This document shows positions 31,070-40,750 of a DNA stretch of 64,000 nt, piece by piece. This DNA is from SAR92 clade bacterium H921 (GTDB lineage Bacteria > Pseudomonadota > Gammaproteobacteria > Pseudomonadales > Porticoccaceae). Numbering within the stretch: the first letter of the stretch is position 1; each line of letters begins with the position of its first letter. A program made the translations under genes and the position numbers. The notes beneath the pieces were generated by a model. The model was not told the DNA's origin. It saw nothing but the letters and a program-made list of their open reading frames with translations, and searched no databases. The stretch spans positions 372,001 through 436,000 of the forward strand of contig JAOALD010000003.1 in assembly GCA_025153755.1 (NCBI GenBank). The letters run 5' to 3'.

Positions 31070-31516
31070 TTAGTTGATAAGGAAATGGCATCTTGCGGTA
31101 GCGATGGGTGTGTCCGAGCTATCTTGCCACGCAGTGGCCGAGACATTAACCAGTTTGCGACCCTGACGTAATACCGTACAGTTAGCATACATAGTTTTAT
31201 AACGACCAGGGCGCAGATAATCTAGGGAGAAGTCGACCACCTTGGGCACCTCATTAACATCCAAAGTGTAGAGAATTTCGATGGCCGCAGACAACTCAAG
31301 AAAGCCGCCAATAACCCCACCGTGAATAGCCGGCAATGAGGGGTTACCGATATTTGATGGGCGCCTATCCATCCGGTACAACACGTCAGCGCCTTCGATC
31401 TTTGCCTCAACGCCAATAAAATTGCTATAAGGAATCAAATCCAAAATTTGCTGAGGGCTTGACTCAGCGCGGGCTTTCAACAGACTCTCTTGCAGTATTT
31501 TTAAAGCATCACTCAT
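31070..31516 (-). CDS. PaaI-type hotdog thioesterase
   Basis: A 148-residue single hotdog-fold protein of the acyl-CoA thioesterase (4HBT/PaaI) superfamily. The motif PSLPAIHGGVIGGFLELSAAI is the hotdog helix with the HGG turn, and DYLRPG follows in the strand after it. It overlaps the start of its neighbour by an ATGA, so two hotdog genes are coexpressed. Substrate unknown; the pair may form a heterodimer, which is only an inference from the coupling. Confidence 0.88.
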   Translation of the reverse strand: MSDALKILQESLLKARAESSPQQILDLIPYSNFIGVEAKIEGADVLYRMDRRPSNIGNPSLPAIHGGVIGGFLELSAAIEILYTLDVNEVPKVVDFSLDYLRPGRYKTMYANCTVLRQGRKLVNVSATAWQDSSDTPIATARCHFLIN

Positions 31517-32031
31517 TTGTCAGCCTCTTTCTCAAAGGCTTTGGCACCGCGAATCAAATGATTAAAGCGTCGACGAATAATATTGGTTAACGAAATACTC
31601 GGCGTCTCTACTTTCATAAAGGTAGCAACACAATGAGCAATAGGATTTTCGGGGTCGTCCTGCCAGGCTGAACCACGGCAGAACATTACATTTGAGGTAT
31701 TTCGATAGACTTTGGCCACCACATAAATAGGCTTATGGGGTTCCGCTGGATGCATATAGTCGAGGCGTAAATCCATGGTTGGTGTGACCGCAGCGCTGGT
31801 CAGGGTGGTAATTGCGGCAGAGCCACAGCAGGTATCGAGGAGGCTCACAATAACGCCTCCATGAACCACCCCAGTGACCGGATTACCTATCACTTCTGCT
31901 TTGTAGGGAAACATCATCTCGACTTCGCCACGCCCTATTTTGGTTATTTTAAAACCCAGCGCCGCGCCATGGCCGGTTCGCTCCATGGCTAGCTTTAGCA
32001 TAGGCTTAAAAATCGCCAACCTTAAATTCAT
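31513..32031 (-). CDS. PaaI-type hotdog thioesterase
   Basis: A 172-residue hotdog-fold protein with NPVTGVVHGGVIVSLLDTCCG, the catalytic-helix signature of PaaI-like thioesterases, followed by DLRLDYMHPAE. It is a diverged paralogue of the downstream hotdog gene. Its ATG overlaps the stop of the SulP transporter (TAATG), so transporter and both thioesterases form one operon. Confidence 0.88.
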   Translation of the reverse strand: MNLRLAIFKPMLKLAMERTGHGAALGFKITKIGRGEVEMMFPYKAEVIGNPVTGVVHGGVIVSLLDTCCGSAAITTLTSAAVTPTMDLRLDYMHPAEPHKPIYVVAKVYRNTSNVMFCRGSAWQDDPENPIAHCVATFMKVETPSISLTNIIRRRFNHLIRGAKAFEKEADK

Positions 32032-33596
32032 TAGGCTAGGCTATCTTCAGCGACAAAGTATTTAGGGTCTTCGATGACATTCACCTCAACCAAACTTCCA
32101 GCTTTGTTTAACAGTTTGCGGCACTCTTCACTTAGATGCACCAGATGCAATTTTTTACCCGCATTTAAATAACGCTCGGCAAGCGTATCAATTGCCTCAA
32201 GGCCAGAATGGTCCGCCACCCGAGAGCGAGCGAAATCAATAACCACGTCATCATTGTCAAGCTTAGGATCAAAGCGCTCTAAAAACGATGTGGCTGAGCC
32301 AAAGAACAGCGGACCTGTAACGGCATAGACAGTTGAACCCTTGTGGTCTTCTCGGGCTTCAATACGAATATACTTGGCGTGCTCCCAAGCAAATACCAGC
32401 GCAGAAATAATAACACCTACTACGACAGCAACAGCTAGATCAGTGGCCACAGTGACTGCAGAAACAGTTACCAAGATAAGTGCGTCACTGCGAGGTACCT
32501 TGCCAACGATGCGAAAGCTCGACCATTCAAATGTACCAATAACAACAATAAACATTACCCCAATCAACGCAGCCAGGGGAATCTGCTCAATTAATGGCGA
32601 GGCCACCAATATAAATAGCAACAGGAACAGGGCCGCACTAATGCCTGACAAACGGCCACGACCACCAGAGTTTACATTAATCATGCTCTGCCCAATCATG
32701 GCGCAACCACCCATGCCGCCAAAAAAACCAGTGATTGTGTTCGCCACACCTTGCCCGATACATTCACGATTACCGCGACCACGAGTCTCGGTAATCTCAT
32801 CGATCAGGCGCAAGGTGAGTAGAGATTCAATTAAACCAATGGCTGCCAAAATAATGGCATAGGGTAGAATAGTAAACAGCGTTTCAAGATTGAATGGAAC
32901 CTTTGGAACGCTAAAACTTGGTAACCCACCTTTAATAGATGCAATATCTCCCACCACCTTAGTGTCTAAGTCTAGGCCCAGTACTAAGCCAGTCACCACC
33001 AATATAGCAACTAATGAAGATGGCAGCGCCTTGGTCAGGCGCGGTAAGAAATGGATAATCATCATGGTTACTAGCACCAAACCGGAAAGCATATAGAGTT
33101 GCTCACCCTGCAACCAGGCCACATCAATGATGCTGTCCTGCATAAAGGTACCTTGCAACCAGCCCGGCTGACCCGCTTCTCCAAACTGCCCCAACTGCGC
33201 TAGAAATATTACAATAGCCAGACCGTTTACAAAGCCTAGCATGACCGGATAAGGCACCATACGAATAAATTTACCCAGCCTTAACACCCCAGCAGTTATC
33301 TGCAACAACCCCATCAGCACTACGGTGACAAATAGGTACTGGATACCATGGTCAGCTACCAGTGATACCATCACGACTGCCAATGCACCCGTGGCGCCAC
33401 TGATCATCCCCGGTCTACCACCGATGCAGGCAGTAATAAAACCCACCATAAAGGCGGCGTAAAGACCCACTAGAGGACCGACGCCGGCCACAAAGGCAAA
33501 GGCAACTGCCTCTGGCACTAGCGCTAAAGCGACTGTGAGGCCGGACAACAAATCATTTCTAAAAGTAGCAACTTTTCTAAATTGTAACTCAAACAT
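32031..33596 (-). CDS. SulP family anion transporter with STAS domain
   Basis: Inner-membrane transporter of 521 aa with about 12 hydrophobic segments (residues 15-395) and a C-terminal STAS domain (about 420-510; [22 protein letters not shown]). The SulP core signature [27 protein letters not shown] is clear. Family members carry sulfate, bicarbonate or dicarboxylates; ion specificity cannot be fixed here. A sulfate-activation operon (cysC-sat) starts 5 kb away, which makes sulfate possible, but linkage to thioesterases argues for no firm call. Confidence 0.92.
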   Translation of the reverse strand: MFELQFRKVATFRNDLLSGLTVALALVPEAVAFAFVAGVGPLVGLYAAFMVGFITACIGGRPGMISGATGALAVVMVSLVADHGIQYLFVTVVLMGLLQITAGVLRLGKFIRMVPYPVMLGFVNGLAIVIFLAQLGQFGEAGQPGWLQGTFMQDSIIDVAWLQGEQLYMLSGLVLVTMMIIHFLPRLTKALPSSLVAILVVTGLVLGLDLDTKVVGDIASIKGGLPSFSVPKVPFNLETLFTILPYAIILAAIGLIESLLTLRLIDEITETRGRGNRECIGQGVANTITGFFGGMGGCAMIGQSMINVNSGGRGRLSGISAALFLLLFILVASPLIEQIPLAALIGVMFIVVIGTFEWSSFRIVGKVPRSDALILVTVSAVTVATDLAVAVVVGVIISALVFAWEHAKYIRIEAREDHKGSTVYAVTGPLFFGSATSFLERFDPKLDNDDVVIDFARSRVADHSGLEAIDTLAERYLNAGKKLHLVHLSEECRKLLNKAGSLVEVNVIEDPKYFVAEDSLA

Positions 33597-33667
33597 TAAT
33601 AGGGTTTCTCTTGGTGATTATTGAGATTAGATAAGGCTTAAACTAGCCTGGCTGAACCTACTGGTCG

Positions 33668-35176
33668 CTATCTTGTACGACCAGAACTGCGGTTAGAATT
33701 ACCCCCAGACGGACGGTTGCGGCCGCTAGTATTTCGATTGCCTCCAGTCTTGCCATAGGGTGAGTTACCCGCTGGTTGGCTTGAGGGCGCAACATTGCCA
33801 TTTACATCTCCACGTTGTTCAGAAGATCCTCTGGTGTGGGAATCAGACCTGTTCGATTGATTGCGACCAGCAGATTTATTCTTGTTGCCAGGCTGAGGGC
33901 CATGGCCGTAAACAGCGCGTTTTTTAGCCTTAGTAGAATTATTGTTATGGCGAGAATTATTCTGAGCATTAGTACTGTTATTTAGAGCCTTACGCGGTTT
34001 CTTGCTACGTACAGGTCGGTTGAGGGTGGTTTCCTTAACCGTTTGCTCCGGCTCAAAACCCTCAATTTCACGACGTTCTAACAGTTTTTGAGTTAGTCGC
34101 TCAATATCGGACAACAGATCAACCTCATCGGCACTGACCAGCGAAATGGCTTCGCCCGTAGCGCCGGCACGCCCGGTGCGACCAATCCGGTGAACATAGT
34201 CCTCAGACACATTGGGTAAATCGAAATTAACCACATGGGGGAGCTGCTCTATATCCAATCCCCGCGCAGCAATATCTGTGGCCACCAAGATACGCACCTC
34301 TCCGGCCTTAAAATCCGCCAGTGCTTTAGTACGTGCGCCCTGACTTTTATTGCCATGAATAGCCGCCGCGGTAATACCCTCAGCTTCAAGAAACTTAGTC
34401 AGTTTGTTAGCGCCATGCTTGGTTTTACTAAATACCAATGCCTGTGACCAACTACCATCTTTAATCAGCTTGGCCAATAGTGCTGGCTTTTTCTTCTTGT
34501 CGACAGGGCAGACCCACTGCTCTACCGAGGGCGCGGCTGCATTGCGCGGACTCACAGATATCTCGATAGGATTGCGCACTAAGCCTTTGGCCAGTTTACG
34601 AATATCATCGGAAAAGGTTGCCGAAAACATTAGGTTCTGACGACGTCTAGGCAACAGGTCAATAATACGTTTAATATCATGAATAAAACCCATATCCAGC
34701 ATGCGATCAGCTTCGTCTAGAACCAGCACTTCCAAATGGTCGAACTTGATTGCATTTTGACTGTGTAGGTCCATTAGGCGACCAGGTGTCGCTACCAACA
34801 CATCTACGCCACGACGCAACTTTTGCATCTGTGGGTTAATTTTCACACCACCAAATACCACAGTAGAAGTGAGATTGAGGTGCGCACCATAGAGTGCAAC
34901 ACTCGCTCCCACCTGAGCGGCGAGCTCACGGGTGGGTGTCAATATTAGTGTACGTGCTTGATTAGCCTGAGCGCGACGCCCCTTAGACAGTCGCTCCAAA
35001 ATAGGCAGAGTAAACCCGGCGGTTTTGCCCGTACCAGTCTGAGCTGCAGCCATAACATCGTGGCCAGCCAGTACCGCAGGAATGGCTTTCGCCTGAATTG
35101 GGGAAGGTTCGCTGTAGCCCTGCTTGGCAATAGCTTTCAAAATAGGAGCGCCGAGGCCCAAATCATCAAAGGTCAT
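33668..35176 (-). CDS. DEAD-box RNA helicase, RhlE-like
   Basis: ATP-dependent RNA helicase. Motifs in order: Q motif ([12 protein letters not shown]), motif [10 protein letters not shown] (about 44-52), PTRELAAQV, motif II DEAD, motif III SAT, and in the second RecA domain [18 protein letters not shown] and motif [13 protein letters not shown] basic, low-complexity tail of about 120 residues rich in Asn, Ser, Gly and Arg (from about 385) follows, as in RhlE and other cold-shock helicases. RhlE is the best fit; SrmB or DbpA are less likely. It stands alone. Confidence 0.93.
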   Translation of the reverse strand: MTFDDLGLGAPILKAIAKQGYSEPSPIQAKAIPAVLAGHDVMAAAQTGTGKTAGFTLPILERLSKGRRAQANQARTLILTPTRELAAQVGASVALYGAHLNLTSTVVFGGVKINPQMQKLRRGVDVLVATPGRLMDLHSQNAIKFDHLEVLVLDEADRMLDMGFIHDIKRIIDLLPRRRQNLMFSATFSDDIRKLAKGLVRNPIEISVSPRNAAAPSVEQWVCPVDKKKKPALLAKLIKDGSWSQALVFSKTKHGANKLTKFLEAEGITAAAIHGNKSQGARTKALADFKAGEVRILVATDIAARGLDIEQLPHVVNFDLPNVSEDYVHRIGRTGRAGATGEAISLVSADEVDLLSDIERLTQKLLERREIEGFEPEQTVKETTLNRPVRSKKPRKALNNSTNAQNNSRHNNNSTKAKKRAVYGHGPQPGNKNKSAGRNQSNRSDSHTRGSSEQRGDVNGNVAPSSQPAGNSPYGKTGGNRNTSGRNRPSGGNSNRSSGRTR

Positions 35177-35314
35177 AGAATCGTCTTATAAGTTAGCCCT
35201 GCAAACGTGCCCTGCAGGGTAATGCCGACTTTGGACCTGAGTGGCAAATATGGCTAGAGGAATGAAGGTGGCCCGGATCGCCGGCATGGTACAGAAAAGT
35301 TGCTACTAATGCAC

Positions 35315-35334
35315 CCTAAACCATTGAATTTAGG
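35315..35334 (-). terminator. Weak hairpin after the VOC gene
   Basis: CCTAAA (35315-35320) and TTTAGG (35329-35334) form a 6-bp stem with an 8-base loop just after the VOC stop codon on the minus strand. No T-run follows, so terminator function is uncertain. Confidence 0.25.
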
Positions 35335-35339
35335 CGATT

Positions 35340-35822
35340 TTAGGCCTCCGCAAGCACTTTATAGGCATTAATGACGTTATGCGGTGCCTGCACCAACTCA
35401 ACCAACACGCCCTGTGAGCTAAGGGGAAATTGTTCATTGCCTTTGGGGTGCACAAAACAGACGTCATACCCAGCCGCACCTTTACGAATTCCACCTGGGG
35501 TAAACCGCAGCCCCTGCCCCGCCAACCAACTAACCGCAGCGGCCAAATCATCTACCCAAAGACCAACATGGTTAAGTGCTGGAATATCCACACGGGGTTT
35601 TTTCTCTCTATCCAAAGGTTGCATTAAGTCTACTTCCACTACGAATTCACCGGCACCCATTTCGCAGATGTCCTCATCAACATTTTCCCTTTCGCTGACA
35701 AATGTGTCGCGATAGGTGAGGCCCAGTAGGTCAACCCAAAAGCTGCGCAGTTTTTCCTTATCGGCGCCGCCAACAGCAATCTGTTGAATACCTAAAATCG
35801 AAAACGGGCGTGAATCTGACAT
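35340..35822 (-). CDS. VOC family protein (glyoxalase/dioxygenase fold)
   Basis: A 160-residue protein of the vicinal-oxygen-chelate superfamily: two beta-alpha-beta-beta-beta repeats starting at [21 protein letters not shown] and [19 protein letters not shown]. Candidate metal ligands are His in the second repeat (NHVGLWVDD), Glu in EVDLMQP and Glu in VLVELVQAP. This layout resembles methylmalonyl-CoA epimerase or glyoxalase I, but the exact reaction is open. It starts 2 bases after the DHH gene stop and ends the cysC-sat-DHH-VOC unit. Confidence 0.87.
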   Translation of the reverse strand: MSDSRPFSILGIQQIAVGGADKEKLRSFWVDLLGLTYRDTFVSERENVDEDICEMGAGEFVVEVDLMQPLDREKKPRVDIPALNHVGLWVDDLAAAVSWLAGQGLRFTPGGIRKGAAGYDVCFVHPKGNEQFPLSSQGVLVELVQAPHNVINAYKVLAEA

Positions 35823-35824
35823 GG

Positions 35825-36790
35825 TTAACTTCCTCGGTAAGATTGCGTAAATGCGGCGATAAATTCATCCAGCATCGCCACAGGTAAATCATTGATGCCA
35901 GCGGCGGCCTCGCGACCACCTCCAGTAGGAAACTGCATACATAGAGCGGCTGCGCCTTGCTTATTATTTAATGGAGCGCGCACACTGACCAGATAATTGC
36001 CGTTGGCCTTAGCCGTTAATACCGCATGAGCGCGATCCGGATTTTGATTGCTCAGACCATTGCTATAGACACCGCTTACACGGCGAGCCCAGGGTTGGTC
36101 TGGCAGGGAGAATATCGCAACGGACTCGCTAGCCTGCAGCGCCTTGGTCGACTGCGCGGTATTCAAATCTTCATGGTAACCAGTCTCAAGTCGTTCGAAG
36201 GTTTCGCCATCAGAGGCTATAAAATCTAGTGGATTGGCAAAATTACTCAGTAACTTGTATAGCTCAGCAGGACGAACATGCAGTTCATCGACATCTGCGC
36301 CATAACCATTATAGTTAACGTACACGCCCAGCTTTTCCAACGAAATCAGTTGATCAGCACTAATATCCAAATTTTTAGCCAGTCCAGTAGCACTCTTTTT
36401 GAGGTTGTCGCCAAAGGTACCAACCACAGCCCAGCCAGTATGAGCGCCCCGTAAATAATGGTTAATTAGTAGACTGGTACAGACGTCTGGAGCCTCATTA
36501 ATTAGTGACTTGAGCTGCGCCGAGGCTGGGACCTGACCAGAAAAATGATGGTCTACATAGAACACCTCGGCTCCTGCAGCTAGCATTCGCTGCAGAGCAT
36601 CATGGTTTTTGTCCATGGAGATATCGAGAACGGTAATACGATCGCCCTGCTCAGCATTCACCTGTTTAAGAAGACTGATATCCCGTTTAACTCCGGTAAC
36701 AAGCTGGCTATTCCGAGGCTCGACAAGACGTAACTGCACCAGAGCACAGATTCCATCGGCGTCGCCATTAAAAACATCATAGTCAGTCAT
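35825..36790 (-). CDS. DHH family phosphoesterase
   Basis: A 321-residue protein of the DHH/DHHA1 superfamily. The N-terminal metal motif is [15 protein letters not shown] and the DHH motif is FYVDHHFSG (His-His pair); [14 protein letters not shown] near the C-terminus fits the DHHA1 domain. Members hydrolyse short oligonucleotides, c-di-AMP or 3'-phosphoadenosine 5'-phosphate (pAp). Its place directly after cysC and sat, which make PAPS, makes pAp recycling an attractive inference, but it is unproven. Confidence 0.85.
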   Translation of the reverse strand: MTDYDVFNGDADGICALVQLRLVEPRNSQLVTGVKRDISLLKQVNAEQGDRITVLDISMDKNHDALQRMLAAGAEVFYVDHHFSGQVPASAQLKSLINEAPDVCTSLLINHYLRGAHTGWAVVGTFGDNLKKSATGLAKNLDISADQLISLEKLGVYVNYNGYGADVDELHVRPAELYKLLSNFANPLDFIASDGETFERLETGYHEDLNTAQSTKALQASESVAIFSLPDQPWARRVSGVYSNGLSNQNPDRAHAVLTAKANGNYLVSVRAPLNNKQGAAALCMQFPTGGGREAAAGINDLPVAMLDEFIAAFTQSYRGS

Positions 36791-36832
36791 ACAGTCACCA
36801 CTCGGGGCCTTTGCGGGTTAATGACCTTTGAA

Positions 36833-38023
36833 TTAAGCATTCTCTAACTGATAATAATCCATTAATATTTTGGCCACCTCGGGTCGAGCAAACTCTGGAG
36901 GTGGCGCAATACCATCACCGAGCATCTGTCGCACCTTGGTACCAGACAGTAGAATAAAATCGTCTTTGCTGTGCTCTTGCGCTTCATTCATCATCACCAC
37001 ACGACCCAATTTAGTTGAATACGCAGTGTGATCGGCGTTAAAGATCTCTATTTCTAGCGACCCGGCAGGCACTTTGTCAGCAAAGATAGTTTGAGCATCA
37101 AAGGCGCCGTAATAGTCCCCAACACCGGCATGATCACGACCCACGATTAAATGGCTGCAACCCATGTTCTGACGAAATACTGCATGCAGAACAGCCTCAC
37201 GGGGGCCAGCATAAAGCATATCAAAACCATACCCAGTAACCATCACCGAGTTCTCTGGGAAGTATAGTTCAACCATTTTGCGAATACAGTCATCACGGAC
37301 AGAGGCTGGAATATCACCTTTCTTCAGCTTGCCCAGCAACATGTGTACTACGACGCCGTCGGCGTCTAGGCGCTCCATAGCCATGCGACAGAGTTCTTCA
37401 TGAGCCCTATGCATAGGGTTTCTAGTTTGAAATGCCACAACTTTTCCCCAGCCCCGATGAGTAATCTCATCGCGAATTTCAGCGGCCGTGCGAAAGGTAT
37501 CTGGAAAGTCTGCCTGAAAGTAGCTGAGGCTCAGCACCTGAATATCACCGGACACAATATTTCGTCCCAGGCTGGTAAACGTTCCTACCCCAGGATGCTC
37601 AGTATCCAGAGTACCAAAAATTTCTTGCGCCATGATCTCAATTTGGGCATCAGAAACGGTTTCAATCGCCGTCACATCCATAATCGCCATCACAGGATGA
37701 CCATCGGTATTTGGGTCACGTAAAGCAATGCGACTCACCCCTGTAATTTCAGACACATCTTCTACCAAGTTAAGCACAGGCACTGGCCAAAACAATCCAT
37801 CGATAGTGTGAAGGGTGCTCGCAACACTCAGCGCATCGGCCAAATTCATATAGCCAGTCAAAGGGTTAAAATAGCCGGCCCCCAGCATCACAGCATTGGC
37901 CGCAGCGGCAGAGTTGAGTAGTAGCGATGGAAGAGTTTCTGCTTCGGATAAAAGCTGTTGCTGTAGTTGCGCATCTTTTACAAATAGGGGGTTCAAAGTA
38001 TTTGAGCCGTGTGGCTTGATCAA
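36833..38023 (-). CDS. sat: Sulfate adenylyltransferase (Sat type)
   Basis: Monomeric-type ATP sulfurylase that makes adenosine 5'-phosphosulfate from sulfate and ATP. The motifs QTRNPMHRAHE (HxGH-like nucleotide site) and VGRDHAGVGDYYG are diagnostic, and an N-terminal PUA-like domain precedes them. At 396 aa it is the Sat form, not the CysDN heterodimer common in enterobacteria. It is 42 bases downstream of cysC on the same strand, so the two consecutive steps of sulfate activation are cotranscribed. Confidence 0.97.
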   Translation of the reverse strand: MIKPHGSNTLNPLFVKDAQLQQQLLSEAETLPSLLLNSAAAANAVMLGAGYFNPLTGYMNLADALSVASTLHTIDGLFWPVPVLNLVEDVSEITGVSRIALRDPNTDGHPVMAIMDVTAIETVSDAQIEIMAQEIFGTLDTEHPGVGTFTSLGRNIVSGDIQVLSLSYFQADFPDTFRTAAEIRDEITHRGWGKVVAFQTRNPMHRAHEELCRMAMERLDADGVVVHMLLGKLKKGDIPASVRDDCIRKMVELYFPENSVMVTGYGFDMLYAGPREAVLHAVFRQNMGCSHLIVGRDHAGVGDYYGAFDAQTIFADKVPAGSLEIEIFNADHTAYSTKLGRVVMMNEAQEHSKDDFILLSGTKVRQMLGDGIAPPPEFARPEVAKILMDYYQLENA

Positions 38024-38065
38024 GGTTCTGTCTCCGTCTGTGTGAATTATAAAAAACTAGAATAG

Positions 38066-38689
38066 TTACTGGTGGCGATTGATAAAGCCGTGCTGTTCGA
38101 GATACGCAATAATAACATCTACCTCCTCGTCGAGGGTCATTTTATCCGTAGGTAGATGAATCTCTGCCTGAGTTGGCGCCTCATAGGGATCGTCAATACC
38201 GGTGAAGTTTTTAATCTCTCCGGCCCGAGCTTTTTTATACAGGCCTTTGGGATCTCGCGCCTCTGCCTCTTTCAATGAGCAGTCCACAAAGATTTCTATA
38301 AAGGCAAAGCTCGCGTGCATATGTAAATCGCGAACTCTGTCTCGGTCAGCCCGATAGGGACTGATAAAACTAGACAACACAATCACCCCAGAGTCGACAA
38401 ACAGCTTGGCGATCTCACCTATTCTTCGAATATTCTCGGTGCGGTCATCCGCAGAAAACCCAAGATTTTTATTAATGCCGAGGCGGACATTGTCCCCATC
38501 TAAGCGATAACTCAGTTTATTACGCTCAAATAGGGCCTGCTCCAGAGCCACAGCTATGGTGCTTTTACCGCTGCCCGATAGACCGGTAAACCAGAGTGTC
38601 ACACCTTGCTGACGAAGCAATTTATTACGATCTTTATGGGTAATCTCGCCGTCGTGCCAGGTAACATTTGTTGCCTTTTGCTCTGTCAT
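38066..38689 (-). CDS. cysC: Adenylylsulfate kinase
   Basis: Phosphorylates APS to PAPS. Walker [10 protein letters not shown] is at residues 36-44, [28 protein letters not shown] is the APS-binding region, and [38 protein letters not shown] is split family signature. At 207 aa it is full length. It leads the cysC-sat-DHH-VOC unit and is divergent from a LysR gene. No cysH or cysIJ is in the window. Confidence 0.97.
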   Translation of the reverse strand: MTEQKATNVTWHDGEITHKDRNKLLRQQGVTLWFTGLSGSGKSTIAVALEQALFERNKLSYRLDGDNVRLGINKNLGFSADDRTENIRRIGEIAKLFVDSGVIVLSSFISPYRADRDRVRDLHMHASFAFIEIFVDCSLKEAEARDPKGLYKKARAGEIKNFTGIDDPYEAPTQAEIHLPTDKMTLDEEVDVIIAYLEQHGFINRHQ

Positions 38690-38705
38690 AGTGATATCTC
38701 AATAA

Positions 38706-38816
38706 GCGAATTATTTATTTCGCGCCTAATATTTTATATATTTAGGCTGGATAGTAGGCCCATTCTATATATATGTAAAATAGGATATTATGGATTTCTT
38801 AATCGATTTTATCGAT
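38706..38816. promoter_or_regulatory. Divergent cysC/LysR control region with three dyads
   Basis: Three small inverted repeats occupy the gap: GCGAA (38706-38710) with TTCGC (38719-38723); CCTAA (38725-38729) with TTAGG (38742-38746); and ATCGAT-TTT-ATCGAT (38802-38816). The A/T-rich dyads are of the kind bound by LysR-type regulators; which, if any, is the operator cannot be told. Confidence 0.4.
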
Positions 38817-38839
38817 ATGTATTAAAATAAGGGCAACCT

Positions 38840-39712
38840 ATGAAGTACAGCCTCAGACAGCTAGAGATTTTTCTTACCATTGCCAGATATCAAAATATTT
38901 CTAAGGCCGCGGAGCAGTTGTACATGTCGCAGTCGGCTGCCAGTGCCGCATTGCAAAATCTCGAACAGACCTACAATATCGCTCTGTTTAATAGAGTGGG
39001 TAAAAAACTAGAGTTAAATGAGGTGGGCAGAACTCTGCGTAGCAAGGCTGTTTTACTCGTTGACCACGCCCAAGAATTTGAGCAGGCACTTAAAGGTCAC
39101 GGTGATATAGGCCATTTAAAAGTTGGTGCTAGTTTTACTATTGGTAACCATTTAGCCGTGACCTACCTTGCTGGCTACTTAACTGAACATCCTGAAGCTA
39201 AGGTCGATATCAATGTCGCCAATAGTGCCGACATAGTGGCACAGGTGCTGAACTTTGAGGTCGACATTGGCATGATTGAGGGCGAGGTGAAAGACAAGGC
39301 ATTAGAGTTAATTCCCTGGCGCGAAGATCGACTAGTAGCTTTTTGTAGCCCAGAGCACCCATTGGCAAAAAAGAAAAACCTCAGCGACAACGATATCAAG
39401 CAGGCCAACTGGATACTGCGTGAACCTGAATCTGGTGCACGCCAGACTTTTGCCCGCGCCATGAGCAGCCTTATGCCTGACATTGATATCTACCTAGAAT
39501 TCAAACACAACGAAGCCATTAAAAAAGCCGTAGAAGCTGGCTTGGGCATAGGTTGCCTCTCTGAAATAGTACTGAAAAATAACTTTAAGACTGGCGACCT
39601 AGTGCCTCTGAACCTACCGAAACGGGATATGAAACGGACCTTTTATTTTGCCCTTCCAAAAAAACGCCACAAAACCGCAGCGATTGAATGGTGGATGGCG
39701 GGCTGTAACTAG
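38840..39712 (+). CDS. LysR-type transcriptional regulator, divergent from cysC-sat
   Basis: A 290-residue LysR regulator: winged helix-turn-helix at 1-60 (FLTIARYQNISKAAEQLYMSQSA), then an effector domain (about 90-290). AAGGGC precedes the ATG. Divergence from cysC suggests that it controls sulfate activation; it is shorter than CysB (about 324 aa) and lacks an obvious CysB signature, so it should not be named cysB. It converges with the nitronate-monooxygenase-like gene, 40 bases away. Confidence 0.92.
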   Translation: MKYSLRQLEIFLTIARYQNISKAAEQLYMSQSAASAALQNLEQTYNIALFNRVGKKLELNEVGRTLRSKAVLLVDHAQEFEQALKGHGDIGHLKVGASFTIGNHLAVTYLAGYLTEHPEAKVDINVANSADIVAQVLNFEVDIGMIEGEVKDKALELIPWREDRLVAFCSPEHPLAKKKNLSDNDIKQANWILREPESGARQTFARAMSSLMPDIDIYLEFKHNEAIKKAVEAGLGIGCLSEIVLKNNFKTGDLVPLNLPKRDMKRTFYFALPKKRHKTAAIEWWMAGCN

Positions 39713-39752
39713 TTCAGAGATTTCTGGAGTTGTAGCAGCTCGAAAAGCGCAC

Positions 39753-40688
39753 CTAATTGTACTGCTTGGCCAACCCTGTAATAGTTCTATCAAAGCCATC
39801 TATGGTGTCGTCGACAATTTGCTTGGCAGTCAAAATCTTATCTATGCGTCCTGTTACCTGGCCCCCCAAAGGAATCGCCGCCTCCATATCGCCCCCGAAA
39901 TATAGTTCATGAAGATTGGCCATATGTTCCATCACATTAAATTTACCCATGGGCTCAAGGCTAGCAATAAGCTCCGTGCGCAATGCACGCAGTGCCGGTC
40001 TACCCTGTTGGTTTAAAAATACTGTATCTGTCTCTTGAGAATTTACAATTGCATCTTTCCAATTGCTATGAACAGGCGATTCTGCGCAGGCTAGCATGCG
40101 TGTTCCCATCTGCACACCCTCTGCGCCCATGGCAAAAGCCGCAGCCATAGAGGGACCATCGGCAATACCGCCGGCAGCGATAATCGGTACATCACATTGG
40201 GAGCGGACCAACGGTAATAGAACCATAGTTGAAACGGGGCTAGGGTTTTTGAAGCCACCTCCTTCACCGCCCTCAACAATCAAGCCATCAACACCAGCAT
40301 CGAGAGCTTTAAGAGCCATTTCCAAGGTAGGCACTACGTGAAAAACAGCGATTCCGGCGTCCTGAAACTCTTTTGTGCAAACGGCAGGACTACCCGAGGA
40401 GGTCGTTACAAACTTAATATTCTGTTCGATAACAAAGTCAATAATATTAGTCCCACGCACATAGGACAGTGCCACATTCATACCAAAGGGTTTATCAGTG
40501 AGGCCCCGCATCTTGGCAACCTCAACTTTGATGTTGTCCAACTCACCAGAGGACGTTTCAATAATGCCCATACCACCAGCATTGCTCACAGCAGCAGCTA
40601 GTTGGGCTCTGGCAATCCACCCCATCGGCGCCTGAATAATCGGGTATTGAGTCCCCGTCAGAGCGGTCACTCTATTACTGATTGCCAT
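39753..40688 (-). CDS. NMO/FabK-fold FMN protein lacking the usual catalytic histidine
   Basis: TIM-barrel flavoprotein of the nitronate monooxygenase / enoyl-ACP reductase II (FabK) superfamily, 311 aa. N-terminal PIIQAPMGW, AVSNAGGMG and the phosphate-binding IIAAGGIADG are typical. At the site where classical members have GGH, this protein reads EGGGFKN (Phe146), so the usual catalytic His is missing. True nitronate oxidation is therefore doubtful; an enoyl-CoA reductase-type role is possible. It is the last gene of the FadJ-like operon, separated by 62 bases and a small AACCAG/CTGGTT dyad (40721-40742). Confidence 0.85.
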   Translation of the reverse strand: MAISNRVTALTGTQYPIIQAPMGWIARAQLAAAVSNAGGMGIIETSSGELDNIKVEVAKMRGLTDKPFGMNVALSYVRGTNIIDFVIEQNIKFVTTSSGSPAVCTKEFQDAGIAVFHVVPTLEMALKALDAGVDGLIVEGGEGGGFKNPSPVSTMVLLPLVRSQCDVPIIAAGGIADGPSMAAAFAMGAEGVQMGTRMLACAESPVHSNWKDAIVNSQETDTVFLNQQGRPALRALRTELIASLEPMGKFNVMEHMANLHELYFGGDMEAAIPLGGQVTGRIDKILTAKQIVDDTIDGFDRTITGLAKQYN

Positions 40689-40750
40689 AGGCTTACTAAT
40701 CTTTTTATTCCCTTGTAGTTAACCAGCAACTATTTACTGGTTGTTCTTTG

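Noticed and set aside
38840-39712. Naming the regulator cysB
   Set aside because: It is divergent from cysC-sat but shorter than CysB, and I see no CysB-specific signature.
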